This document shows, in pieces, positions 55,219 through 63,836 of a DNA stretch of 64,000 nt. The notes under the pieces were generated by a model, which had not been told where the DNA came from, ran no database searches, and saw only the letters and a program-made list of their open reading frames with translations. Source of the stretch: Cyclobacteriaceae bacterium (GTDB lineage: Bacteria > Bacteroidota > Bacteroidia > Cytophagales > Cyclobacteriaceae). Each line of letters begins with the position of its first letter. The stretch's first letter is position 1. The DNA lies in assembly GCA_019694875.1 (NCBI GenBank), contig JAIBBC010000003.1, forward strand, positions 1 to 64,000, read 5' to 3'. The translations under genes and the position numbers were made by a program.

Positions 55219-56832
55219 ATGAAGAAGATTGTGGGTTTCGCATTGTCATTCGTTTTTTCGTTAGGGATCACGTTCGGGCAACAGGAAGAAATACAAAAAG
55301 CAAAACGTCAACTTGATATTGACCATACCGCGCAGGCCGTTGCTTTGCTGGAGCCAGCCGTTGCCCGGTATCCGAAAGCTGGTAATGTTTATTATTATCT
55401 GGGCTATGCACAACTCAGGAACAATCAGTTGGATGCGGCCGCCAAGTCGTTTGATACCGGTATCGCAAAGTTTCCGAAAGAAGCGATAAACTATGCAGGC
55501 AAAGGCCATTTGCAAATGATCCAGAAACGTCCAACAGACGCAACGGCTAACCTGAACAAAGCACTGCAACTTTCCAAGTCTAAAAAGGTTCCGGTACTTA
55601 AGGCAGTTGCTCAAGCTTATCTTTCCGATCGTAGTTCAGCTGCGAAAGCTTTGCCCTTGTTGCAGAAAGCAAAGTCTATTGATAATGACGCTGAAGTTGA
55701 AATCCTGTTAGGTGATGCCTATCTCATGCAGAACCAAGGTGGTCCCGCTGCAAGCGCGTATGAAAACGCTGCACTGCTTGATACTAAATCCGGCAAACCG
55801 CATTACAAGATTGGCTTGATCTATTCGCGGGTAAATCCCACACTTTCGCAACAGTCTTTTGAGAAATCCGTAGCGGTAGATCCTGAATTTACAGCTTCGT
55901 ATGATGAACTCGCGGATATCTATTACCAACAAAAGGAACCTCAGAAGGCGGTTGCGGCTGCTGAAAAATTCAGGCAACTGAGCAGTGATCCGGACAAGAT
56001 CCAAATGCGCCTGGCATTTATCTATGTGATGAATGGAGAGTACGCAAAAGCTAATACCATCTTTGCCAGTCAGATGAATAAGGAAACCGTCAAGCCATTG
56101 GTGTACCGTTATTACATTCGTTCACTACAGGCAACTAAGGTTCCGCAGGACTCACTGGAATCTGTAAAAGTTTCGGAACAGTTTCTCACGAAGGCATTGG
56201 TGGAAGATCTTACTGCTCGCGATTTTGTTGATCTTGGCAAACTGTACATCGCCCTCAACCAGGATTCATTAGGCGAGATTCAACTAAAACGTGCCATTGC
56301 TTTTGATCCGGAGAGCATCGAAGCTGCGCAACTTCATGCTGAGATGTTGTATAAGAGTAAGCGATATGAAGAAGCGGCCGAAGCCTATGAGAAGTTGGTG
56401 GAAGTTAAAGATAAACCAAGTCCAAATGAATACCTCAACCTTGCACGTGCATATTCGATCAGCGAGCAATATGAAGAAGCTGATACGGTTTATGTCAAGC
56501 TTGTAGAACAGTATCCAACCAATATTCAGGTTGCGGTGGAGTCCGCTCGGGTGAAGGCCAATATTGATTCCACACAAGACGATGGCCTTGCCAAGCCACT
56601 GTATGAAAAGGTTATCGAACTGGCAGAGGCATCTCCGGAGAAGTATAAAGTTTATATGATTGAGGCTTATAAGTACATGGGTTCATACTTTGCCATTCAG
56701 GAAGGAAACGTTTCAAAGGGTAAGGCTTATTTTGAAAAAGTACTCACGCTGAATCCGGAAGATTCGCAGGCGAAAGAAGTGCTCGAAGCAATTCGGGCTG
56801 GACAGATCCAATCTGGTAAAAAAACGGGATGA
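55219..56832 (+). CDS. Secreted TPR-repeat protein
   Basis: 537 aa; ATG at 55219 follows an in-frame GTG at 55216. Signal peptide (IVGFALSFVFSLGITFGQ), then about 12 TPR units (AVALLEPAVARYPKAGNVYYYLGYAQL, YEEAAEAYEKLVEVKDKP, KGKAYFEKVLTLNPEDSQAKEVL). Periplasmic scaffold of unknown target. Site B lies in its upstream region. Confidence 0.82.
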   Translation: MKKIVGFALSFVFSLGITFGQQEEIQKAKRQLDIDHTAQAVALLEPAVARYPKAGNVYYYLGYAQLRNNQLDAAAKSFDTGIAKFPKEAINYAGKGHLQMIQKRPTDATANLNKALQLSKSKKVPVLKAVAQAYLSDRSSAAKALPLLQKAKSIDNDAEVEILLGDAYLMQNQGGPAASAYENAALLDTKSGKPHYKIGLIYSRVNPTLSQQSFEKSVAVDPEFTASYDELADIYYQQKEPQKAVAAAEKFRQLSSDPDKIQMRLAFIYVMNGEYAKANTIFASQMNKETVKPLVYRYYIRSLQATKVPQDSLESVKVSEQFLTKALVEDLTARDFVDLGKLYIALNQDSLGEIQLKRAIAFDPESIEAAQLHAEMLYKSKRYEEAAEAYEKLVEVKDKPSPNEYLNLARAYSISEQYEEADTVYVKLVEQYPTNIQVAVESARVKANIDSTQDDGLAKPLYEKVIELAEASPEKYKVYMIEAYKYMGSYFAIQEGNVSKGKAYFEKVLTLNPEDSQAKEVLEAIRAGQIQSGKKTG

Positions 56833-56891
56833 TTTAGTTAATTGTCCGAAAGCCGCATCTTTAAGTTGCTAACTTTTAATATCTGCACCGG

Positions 56892-57293
56892 ATGCGAAAG
56901 GTTTTTTACTGCGATGATGATCAAGATGATTTGATGATGCTTCGGGATGTCATCCGAAAGATCGATCCCGAAATTGATTTTGAGTTCACTGATGATAGCG
57001 AGACAGTGTTAAACATCTTACACGCTTCTGCAAAATTGCCGGACGTGATTTTCCTGGATATCAACATGCCACGGGTTTCCGGAACGGAACTTCTACAGGA
57101 ACTGAAAAATGATCCAACGCTGAAGAGTATACCGGTGTTTATGTACAGTACAACCAGAGAGTCAATGGAAGCTAATCGTTGCAGGGAGTTGGGTGCCGAA
57201 GATCTGCTTCAAAAGCTTCCCGGCATGGAAGAATCGTTCGTTCAGATTCGATCAGCACTAGCCCAACTTCAGCTTGTCGGCATGGCGCAGTAA
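56892..57293 (+). CDS. Single-domain response regulator (receiver only)
   Basis: 133 aa. Receiver with YCDDDQDD acidic pocket, phospho-Asp56 in VIFLDINMP, and switch T/S in FMYSTT; Lys in LLQKLPG. No output domain, so it probably shuttles phosphate or acts by protein contact. Starts 59 bp after the TPR gene. Ends 3 bp before the convergent membrane protein. Confidence 0.9.
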   Translation: MRKVFYCDDDQDDLMMLRDVIRKIDPEIDFEFTDDSETVLNILHASAKLPDVIFLDINMPRVSGTELLQELKNDPTLKSIPVFMYSTTRESMEANRCRELGAEDLLQKLPGMEESFVQIRSALAQLQLVGMAQ

Positions 57294-57296
57294 TAT

Positions 57297-57629
57297 TTAC
57301 GTTCCTGGATTGTCGGAAGATGCAGATTTTGAACGATAACGAACTGCAAAAAACAATTCAGTTAAGACTATCAGTACCAATAGCAAAAACAGAAAGTTGC
57401 TGGCGCGTTTTATTCTTGTTGAACCATCCATAAAGGCAGACGTTTCATCGACTACCGATTCTGCTTTCTCCTTGACTGTAAGCGAATCCTGCTGAATTTT
57501 CTTCAGCATCTTGAACTTGAACTCAACAATCGAATCGGACTGCTTCTCTGTCTTCTGGTTAATCGTGTACACCAGTGCAATAGCGGAGATAAGATAAATT
57601 ATTCTGAATATAAATCGGGCCCTTGTCAT
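57297..57629 (-). CDS. Hypothetical two-span membrane protein
   Basis: 110 aa. N-terminal span (FIFRIIYLISAIALVYTI), a charged middle that may be coiled coil (VEFKFKMLKKIQQDSLTVKEKAE), and a C-terminal span (ASNFLFLLLVLIVLTELFF). No family recognised. Last gene before the accessory region. Confidence 0.6.
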   Translation of the reverse strand: MTRARFIFRIIYLISAIALVYTINQKTEKQSDSIVEFKFKMLKKIQQDSLTVKEKAESVVDETSAFMDGSTRIKRASNFLFLLLVLIVLTELFFAVRYRSKSASSDNPGT

Positions 57630-57725
57630 GTTATTCTACGCCTTTAAGACTATATAAATTTAGTTACCCAATCGATAAATATCGGTTATCAACTGACAAT
57701 ATCGAACAGCAACTTTCATTAATCG

Positions 57726-58922
57726 TCAAAATCTTTTCATCCTTCTGATATAATCCTTATCAATTGCCTTTTGAGTATAAATCATCGTGGATCTTAAGTC
57801 GGCATGGCGAAGGGTTTTTTGAATAAGTTCAAGATCAAAACCCTTCTCATACATGATTTGCCCAGCAGTATGTCTTAAGCTGTGGGGTGAGTATTTTCCT
57901 TTAACTCTAAGTTTTCTGAAGTAAATCCCAACCAATTCGTCAAGTTCTGCACGAGTAAGCATCGGAAATACTTTTCCCTTCTTTATCTTATTCTTCTTAA
58001 GATAACTACTAAGCTCTCTTTTAACGGTTGAAGACATTTTAATAACTTCTTTTGACTTCTCGCTTCTGCCTTTGCCCCATACAGCTATTCTCCCCTGGTC
58101 AAATTTAATATCACTTACAAAAACGCGTAACACCTCTATAGATCGAAAACCGTTCCATGCCATTAAAGAAAGGATTGCTCTGTCTCTTTTACTTTTGGCT
58201 AGCACAAGCAGTCTATCGCGTTGCTGTTCAGTCAGGCTATCTTTATGGTACGTTGTAGTAAGTCTTCTGGGTAGAACAACTCGCATCGATGCAATTTCTC
58301 TCAAAGATTGAGCGCTGATCTTTCTTAGTGCAGATCTTATTTGACGTTGTTCTTTTGAAAGTTCAGATGTTTCAAAACCCTGATAAGCTAACACCCATTC
58401 ACAAAATGATTTCAGCACCGTTTTGTAAAGTCGCTTAGTGTAGTCAGATAGGCTGGGGGAGAGAATATACTTTCCGGCAGTTCTTTTATTAATTCTTGTA
58501 ATATCATCTTTGATGGAAAGAAAGTAGCCATTCAGGACGGTGGCGTAAATTGAGGTACTTCCCTTTGACCTCAGTCTATCTTGGATTGACGCAAGAAACA
58601 GCTTGACATAAATATTTGATATAGGAAGTCTCGGTTCATTGAGATCGTTGATCAAAAGCTGTATTCTCTTAGATTCTAGAAACTTGCGAAACCGATTCAG
58701 AATCGATCGGAGCGAGGTGTTTTTCTGCTGGATGTAATCAGCGAGCTGAGATAACACATCTCCACCAGGCTTATAAGTCTTAAGAAACGACTTTGCATTA
58801 ACCAGGTAAGCTCCAGTTACTCCATACTTTCGCTTCAGCCAATATTCATAGTCAACCAAAATCTGGCTAGCCGTGGCAATTGGTTTTGATATCTCTTTCC
58901 CAATCTCAATAATATTGCTCAT
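57726..58922 (-). CDS. Tyrosine-type site-specific recombinase (integrase)
   Basis: 398 aa. N-terminal SAM-like DNA-binding half, C-terminal catalytic domain with Arg in NGFRSIEVL (about 260), a Lys in WGKGRSEK, His347 and Arg350 in HSLRHTAG, His373 in TLRHADL and the nucleophile Tyr382 in MIYTQK. All catalytic residues are present. Expected to integrate or resolve DNA at a target site. Reads leftwards. Confidence 0.92.
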   Translation of the reverse strand: MSNIIEIGKEISKPIATASQILVDYEYWLKRKYGVTGAYLVNAKSFLKTYKPGGDVLSQLADYIQQKNTSLRSILNRFRKFLESKRIQLLINDLNEPRLPISNIYVKLFLASIQDRLRSKGSTSIYATVLNGYFLSIKDDITRINKRTAGKYILSPSLSDYTKRLYKTVLKSFCEWVLAYQGFETSELSKEQRQIRSALRKISAQSLREIASMRVVLPRRLTTTYHKDSLTEQQRDRLLVLAKSKRDRAILSLMAWNGFRSIEVLRVFVSDIKFDQGRIAVWGKGRSEKSKEVIKMSSTVKRELSSYLKKNKIKKGKVFPMLTRAELDELVGIYFRKLRVKGKYSPHSLRHTAGQIMYEKGFDLELIQKTLRHADLRSTMIYTQKAIDKDYIRRMKRF

Positions 58923-58974
58923 AAACTACATGTTGAAAGGTGGCACTTTCGATAGAACATATTTACCAAATATT

Positions 58975-58990
58975 ATAAATGTACATTTAT
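58975..58990. promoter_or_regulatory. 16-bp palindrome near the integrase start
   Basis: ATAAATGTACATTTAT is self-complementary over all 16 bases, flanked by TTTAC (58962-58966) and GTAAA (58997-59001). 52 bp upstream of the integrase start; operator candidate. Confidence 0.5.
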
Positions 58991-59157
58991 TTTTTAGTAA
59001 ATAATACTCATGAAAGATATGAGTGAAGAGGGTGCTGCTTATGTGGTACAATTATTAATTTCCATAATTGACTACCGTCAATGGATAATTAAAATCGTAA
59101 ATTCCCACCAAAGATTATTTTGTCATTTCATCATTTGCTCGAAATGAGCAGCTAGCC

Positions 59158-59174
59158 ATAGGAGTAACTCCTAT
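59158..59174. promoter_or_regulatory. 17-bp palindrome upstream of the ATPase gene
   Basis: ATAGGAGT, one central A, ACTCCTAT. Centre too tight for an efficient hairpin terminator, so a protein-binding operator is more likely. 200 bp before the ATPase start. Confidence 0.5.
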
Positions 59175-59374
59175 AACACCGTTTGCACTACCATATTTTT
59201 GTGTAAATAGAACCTTGCCTCAAGCCACAGTTTTTTCGCCCCGGAATTGTGATTGATGTTCACTGACGCCTGAGGTTCTGAATTGCTTTAATCTGGTTTG
59301 ATTTCAACAACATGCGCCTAGCGAGTTTAGCTGAGATCATGTTTTTTGTCCAAACCGCATGTCGATAAAATCAT

Positions 59375-61813
59375 ATGAACGTCAGAAAAACTGTGCGGCA
59401 ATTGCTCATTGAAATTGCTAACTCCTCCAACGCATCGCGGCTATCGAAAATAATTGCGTACTATTATCCGAATCTTCCTGCAAAGATAAATTCGCGCTAC
59501 GAAAAAATCTTTGAGTACTATAAAACTGCTCCGACCAATCTTTCGTTCGAAGAAATCAGCCATGAGGAGCAGGCCATTTTAGATTCAACGCAAGTTATTC
59601 CGGGAGACTATAGAATAGAGTCAGTTACGTTCAGCAGTCTCCGAGGCATTATAGATCCAACCTCGGATGGTATTCCCTTTGGCTTGAATTTCGTGCGCAA
59701 TGGAGAAATTTACAACGCATTGATACTTGCACATAATGCTACTGGCAAGTCTTCCATTTTTGCTGGGCTGGAAATGATCTACGCGCAGGAGGTAAGTGAG
59801 AAGTTGCTTCGTTCAACAGACAAGAATTTTAAGAAGCAAGCTTATTACGATTACTTAAAGCGATTTGGTTCTGCGTTGGATCCCCAATGCGAGATTAAAA
59901 CTCAGGCCGGGACATTTAATCTGAAGGATCTCATGTTTCCGGATTCCAACGTGCTTAAACTCGTTGCACCCGGTAATCACTTCATCAGTGACTACGACAT
60001 TTATGAATATGGTAAGAAGGATTTTTACGGTGACTCAGAGAACGAATCATCCTTCCATTATTTGATCGCGAACTCGTTGGGCTTGGGTGACTTCATGAAA
60101 ATGCGGGATACTTACCGCAAACTTGCCAAATACAACCGAACGATTGAGCGGGCAATACTTGCAGACCTTGAGAAAGATCGTGCTAATCTTGAAATCACAA
60201 CAACGAGTCGCAGAGAAACATTGGCAAGTAAGCGCGAACAACTAAAAGTCCTGCAATCGGAACGGAATCCTTCTGAACGATCGAGCGAATCAAGTGCGGA
60301 ATATAAGCAGTTGAAACAGCTTCAAGCAAAGTCTCTTGGGTTTGATGTTTCCGCGAACGAGTTTCGCAAGACGGTTAATACTTTCTTGAAGCTTTACACA
60401 GACAGCTTGGCATTTGCAAAAAATCAATCTACTGTAAAAGAGCAGAGTTTTTTAGAATCAGGTCTTGAACTTGCTCATGTGTTTGATGAATGTCCGTTCT
60501 GTCGCGCGTCGCAGCAATCTACACAGGAAATGGTAAGGGCCGTTGAGAAAAGATTAGCGATGCTAAAGGATTCTCTTCAACGTGAGGATGCGCTGGAGCA
60601 AGCGTATACTGCTGCTCACAATATGGTTAGAAGGTTTTATGTGGAGTCGTCCGTGTTTTATGAAAATCTTACTCGTGAACGAGTCGAAGTATCTCAATTG
60701 CGACTATTGGGCGAGCTGGGTTCTTTACTCGAATGGTTGTACGTGCGGCTTTCTCCCATCGCGAATGATGAGACAATGCGGAGTTACTTGAACAGCCCTG
60801 CCACGAAAACCAACGATCGCAGACACGAATATTTATATAATATTATTAATAATAATAACTGGGGAAATTCTTCAGAACTGATTCAACGAATCGCGGAATT
60901 TAAGGATCAGCGAGGAGTTGAATTAGAAGCTGCTTTGCTTCGACTCGAGGCAAGACAAGGCTCTCAATTGTCGCGAGCGCAACGAGAAGCAATTTTAGAA
61001 AAGGAAATTTCTGATGACAATAGTCAATTGGAGAGAGATTTGAAAACACTAATTGAGACGCAAAAAACAATCGGTGTATTAAATAGGGATATACGCACGA
61101 TGAGTCAAATGAAAGTGGAGCTTGAACAATTCATCGCTGAACTGAATTTGAGAATAGACAGCATGATTCAGGAAGTATTTGATCCGGTGAGATCCCATCT
61201 GGAAGAGATTATGAACCAGTTCATGTGGGAAAAAGGCGTTAAATTTTCAGTAAGGAATAGTGAACGAACCGTTATAACCGAAGATGAACCCACACAAACG
61301 GGTGTCATGGTAGCAGTTTTAGAACGAGATGCTACCACTGACAGTGGACCACGATATATTACGCCCGACCGTTATTTTAATACTTTCCGTTATAAGCTGT
61401 TTTGCTTGACAGTAAGTCTCAGCATGGCGTTGATTAATCGAAGGCGCTACAAGATAAACCTGCCATTAGTGATTGATGACGTATTTTTTGGCAGCGACTT
61501 TATTTCAAAGACGATGTTTACAGATTTTCTGAAGAGAGTAATCGAAGTGTTTCACACATTTGGGGGTGATATGCCCAGCCAATTCATCCTCTTTACGCAC
61601 GATGAAGTAATTTATCAAAGCGCGATGGAGGCAGTGGCCAGGACGCGAATTGGTAAAGAGCACATACTTGAGTCAACCATCACCGGAAAACTTTTCCCAC
61701 CCGATGATCGAGCGAAAGAATATACGGTTTTGCAAGATGGTACGCGATTTTGGGATTTGTTCTATCCAATTCCTAATCCTTATGAGTTTGAAAATAAACC
61801 TGTAATGCAATGA
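59375..61813 (+). CDS. Rad50/SMC-like ATPase with CxxC hook
   Basis: 812 aa, no membrane span. A 78-residue N-terminal segment precedes the ATPase core (GDYRIESVTFSSLRGI). The P-loop reads AHNATGKSS (about 119-127), missing the usual first Gly pair of GxNGxGKSS. Two coiled-coil arms flank a CPFC motif near residue 372 that may bind zinc like a Rad50 hook. The second half carries a degenerate signature region, Walker B-like LPLVIDDVFF and FILFTHDEV (switch His). Layout fits AAA_13/RecN-type ATPases, many of which act in antiphage systems; no nuclease domain is fused. Overlaps the next gene by 4 bp. Exact family unknown. Confidence 0.8.
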   Translation: MNVRKTVRQLLIEIANSSNASRLSKIIAYYYPNLPAKINSRYEKIFEYYKTAPTNLSFEEISHEEQAILDSTQVIPGDYRIESVTFSSLRGIIDPTSDGIPFGLNFVRNGEIYNALILAHNATGKSSIFAGLEMIYAQEVSEKLLRSTDKNFKKQAYYDYLKRFGSALDPQCEIKTQAGTFNLKDLMFPDSNVLKLVAPGNHFISDYDIYEYGKKDFYGDSENESSFHYLIANSLGLGDFMKMRDTYRKLAKYNRTIERAILADLEKDRANLEITTTSRRETLASKREQLKVLQSERNPSERSSESSAEYKQLKQLQAKSLGFDVSANEFRKTVNTFLKLYTDSLAFAKNQSTVKEQSFLESGLELAHVFDECPFCRASQQSTQEMVRAVEKRLAMLKDSLQREDALEQAYTAAHNMVRRFYVESSVFYENLTRERVEVSQLRLLGELGSLLEWLYVRLSPIANDETMRSYLNSPATKTNDRRHEYLYNIINNNNWGNSSELIQRIAEFKDQRGVELEAALLRLEARQGSQLSRAQREAILEKEISDDNSQLERDLKTLIETQKTIGVLNRDIRTMSQMKVELEQFIAELNLRIDSMIQEVFDPVRSHLEEIMNQFMWEKGVKFSVRNSERTVITEDEPTQTGVMVAVLERDATTDSGPRYITPDRYFNTFRYKLFCLTVSLSMALINRRRYKINLPLVIDDVFFGSDFISKTMFTDFLKRVIEVFHTFGGDMPSQFILFTHDEVIYQSAMEAVARTRIGKEHILESTITGKLFPPDDRAKEYTVLQDGTRFWDLFYPIPNPYEFENKPVMQ

Positions 61814-62781
61814 AAAAGTCGTTCGTCATATTCGTTCCCTCTATTTTGTTGGTCATCATCATCGGAATGTTTTGGTATCAATGGTGTGGACTTAATAATA
61901 ACCTAAAACAAATTCGGAAGGATTTACGGGCTAGTCAGGATTCGCTAAAGAGGGAAAAGAATCCTGGACCCCTAAATATTGAGTTGAAACCAGCGGGGAA
62001 AACATTTACGATAGATCCTAAAGAGATTCAGCGAATCAATAATCATATCGATGCGTTAACATCTGAGGTGAGAAGTGAAGCTCATCGAGCGGAGAGTATC
62101 ATTGAAAAGGACTTAGATCGTCTCAACCTCTTGATCACTGTGGGTATTGGATTCTTGGCGATGGTTGGAGTATTTGTGCCACTATTTTTTAATCTAGTGA
62201 GTTCACAAGATATGAAAGAACAACAACGAGAATTGCGGAGTGAAGTTTCAACAGCCATGGAAACCATGAAAACGCTGGACGAGAATGTTACAAATCTCGG
62301 TACAAGCATTAAAGACGTATACGGAAATGTTAAGAAGGTCGGCAAAAAGACCGATGTAGCTCACCTACACGTTTGCAATCTGATGCTCCAACATGCGGTA
62401 ACTCGATTTTACAATGTTGCGTCAATCATCATGGCAAAGAGTGCGTCCGGTGATGAGGCAAATTACATGAGGGAATTGTTCAAAAATCTTAAACGCGCGC
62501 TGAAAGCATGTGATGACGATGAAGGCCATAAGATTTGCGAGAATCCACATTTCACTCAATCGATATATGACCTGCATCGGATGTTTAGTGGAAATATCGT
62601 TCAGCATTCAATTTTTACTACTCGAATTCAAACTGCGGAAGTAGAAGCCTTTACCAAATGCCTAGACGCACTGCAGAATTCTACGAAAGAGAATGAAAAG
62701 GCGAACTATGAGAAGATGTACGAACGTATTGACTTGATAATGGGAGCATGGCCAGACAGCAAAGGTAACAAGGCTGCCTAA
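61810..62781 (+). CDS. Two-span membrane protein with coiled coil, coupled to the ATPase
   Basis: 323 aa, start codon overlaps the ATPase stop (ATGA). Membrane spans at about 5-23 and 106-130, an outer loop of about 80 residues with helical heptads between, and a cytoplasmic C-terminal part with heptads (about 135-190, METMKTLDENVTNLGTSIKDV) and a helical tail. No family recognised. Likely partner that places the ATPase at the membrane; a role as effector or anchor is inference. Confidence 0.7.
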   Translation: MKKSFVIFVPSILLVIIIGMFWYQWCGLNNNLKQIRKDLRASQDSLKREKNPGPLNIELKPAGKTFTIDPKEIQRINNHIDALTSEVRSEAHRAESIIEKDLDRLNLLITVGIGFLAMVGVFVPLFFNLVSSQDMKEQQRELRSEVSTAMETMKTLDENVTNLGTSIKDVYGNVKKVGKKTDVAHLHVCNLMLQHAVTRFYNVASIIMAKSASGDEANYMRELFKNLKRALKACDDDEGHKICENPHFTQSIYDLHRMFSGNIVQHSIFTTRIQTAEVEAFTKCLDALQNSTKENEKANYEKMYERIDLIMGAWPDSKGNKAA

Positions 62782-63002
62782 CGTACTAGTTATCTCAGGC
62801 CGTGCATTTTATGAAGAGCAAAAATAACTCTCAAACTGCTCTAAATTTTGGTGAGAAGCTGCCGGATGATTATCGGTGGCATAATCATTCCTAGAATCTA
62901 CAAACAGCACGTCAAATTAATTCCTAGACAAGGAAAACAATCTTCATATTTTCAACTTTGCGGATAATTAAGTAACAAATAAAACCGACAAATTCTGATT
63001 CA

Positions 63003-63716
63003 TCATTTCAAAAATAATCGTTCAACTTTTCTTGTAAACTCGTGTGTTTGTTCAAGTGGTCTCGCATATTTGTCAATACAAATTCCCAGACTTCCTGTTT
63101 GACTGATATGCCTTCCTGTGAATTGATTAATATCAATAAAAATGATGCCTACATCCGAGTGAAGTGGCTCGTCCCATGGAACGGAATAGATACGTTCTAC
63201 ATCATCAGTCTTTGCTGACCGTAACATCACATTGGGCGTGTTTTTTAAACGTCCGTCATTCAATATAATCAGCATAAGATAGGATTGATGAAACCCTAGC
63301 GACTGATATTTATTTGCTTGAATGACTCCTTTGCTGATCTTCTCGACTCCGTTTACTTTCGATCTTTCTTCATTAATGGCTAACGCTTTGAGACGTTTGA
63401 CTTCGAAAGCTATAGATACTTTTAAATCTTTTGGATTAACGAGTAAAAGATCAATATCACCAGGCTTTTGGCCAACGGTTACAAAAGGGTCAGTCAAGCC
63501 ATAGAATGTTTGTACAGAACTAATGTCTTTAAAGAATTTCGAAAGAAACATTTCCTTGAAATGACGATGTTCCAGTAACCATTTGATAATAGCTTCTTCG
63601 GTAATCGCTGTTACACTATCAGAATTATCTTCGGATTCAGCAAAAAACGAAATTCTCGATTTGTCGCCAACAAGCTGGGCGTCATATTTAACGGTTTCGA
63701 AAATCATCACATCCAT
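63003..63716 (-). CDS. PD-(D/E)XK-like protein
   Basis: 237 aa. Contains PGDIDLLL (Asp87, Asp89) followed by IAFEVKR (Glu105, Lys107), the spacing of the PD-(D/E)XK active site, then a QANKYQSLGF helix and the strand SYLMLIILNDGR. Suggests a metal-dependent nuclease fold. Convergent with the ATPase pair, so not in the same operon, but in the same accessory region. Function untested. Confidence 0.7.
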   Translation of the reverse strand: MDVMIFETVKYDAQLVGDKSRISFFAESEDNSDSVTAITEEAIIKWLLEHRHFKEMFLSKFFKDISSVQTFYGLTDPFVTVGQKPGDIDLLLVNPKDLKVSIAFEVKRLKALAINEERSKVNGVEKISKGVIQANKYQSLGFHQSYLMLIILNDGRLKNTPNVMLRSAKTDDVERIYSVPWDEPLHSDVGIIFIDINQFTGRHISQTGSLGICIDKYARPLEQTHEFTRKVERLFLK

Positions 63717-63836
63717 GCTTTCGCGAATAAAAAATAAGAACTTAAATCTATTGAGAACGATTGAAATACTAAAATTATGCAGACTATCAATAAGCTTATG
63801 TCGAGCTGTAATCTTTGGTGGTCAACAATTCAACTT

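Larger units (their letters stand above)
58923..59374. other. 452-bp gene-free, AT-rich gap between integrase and ATPase
   Basis: Divergent regulatory region. Holds a perfect 16-bp palindrome, a 17-bp near-perfect palindrome and no clear promoter. A 45-codon ORF from ATG 59010 has no support. Confidence 0.6.

Noticed and set aside
59010-59147. 45-codon ORF in the integrase-ATPase gap
   Set aside because: No homology by eye, no ribosome-site context, and overlaps likely regulatory palindromes.
59158-59174. Terminator reading of the 17-bp palindrome
   Set aside because: Only one central base and no T tract follows.
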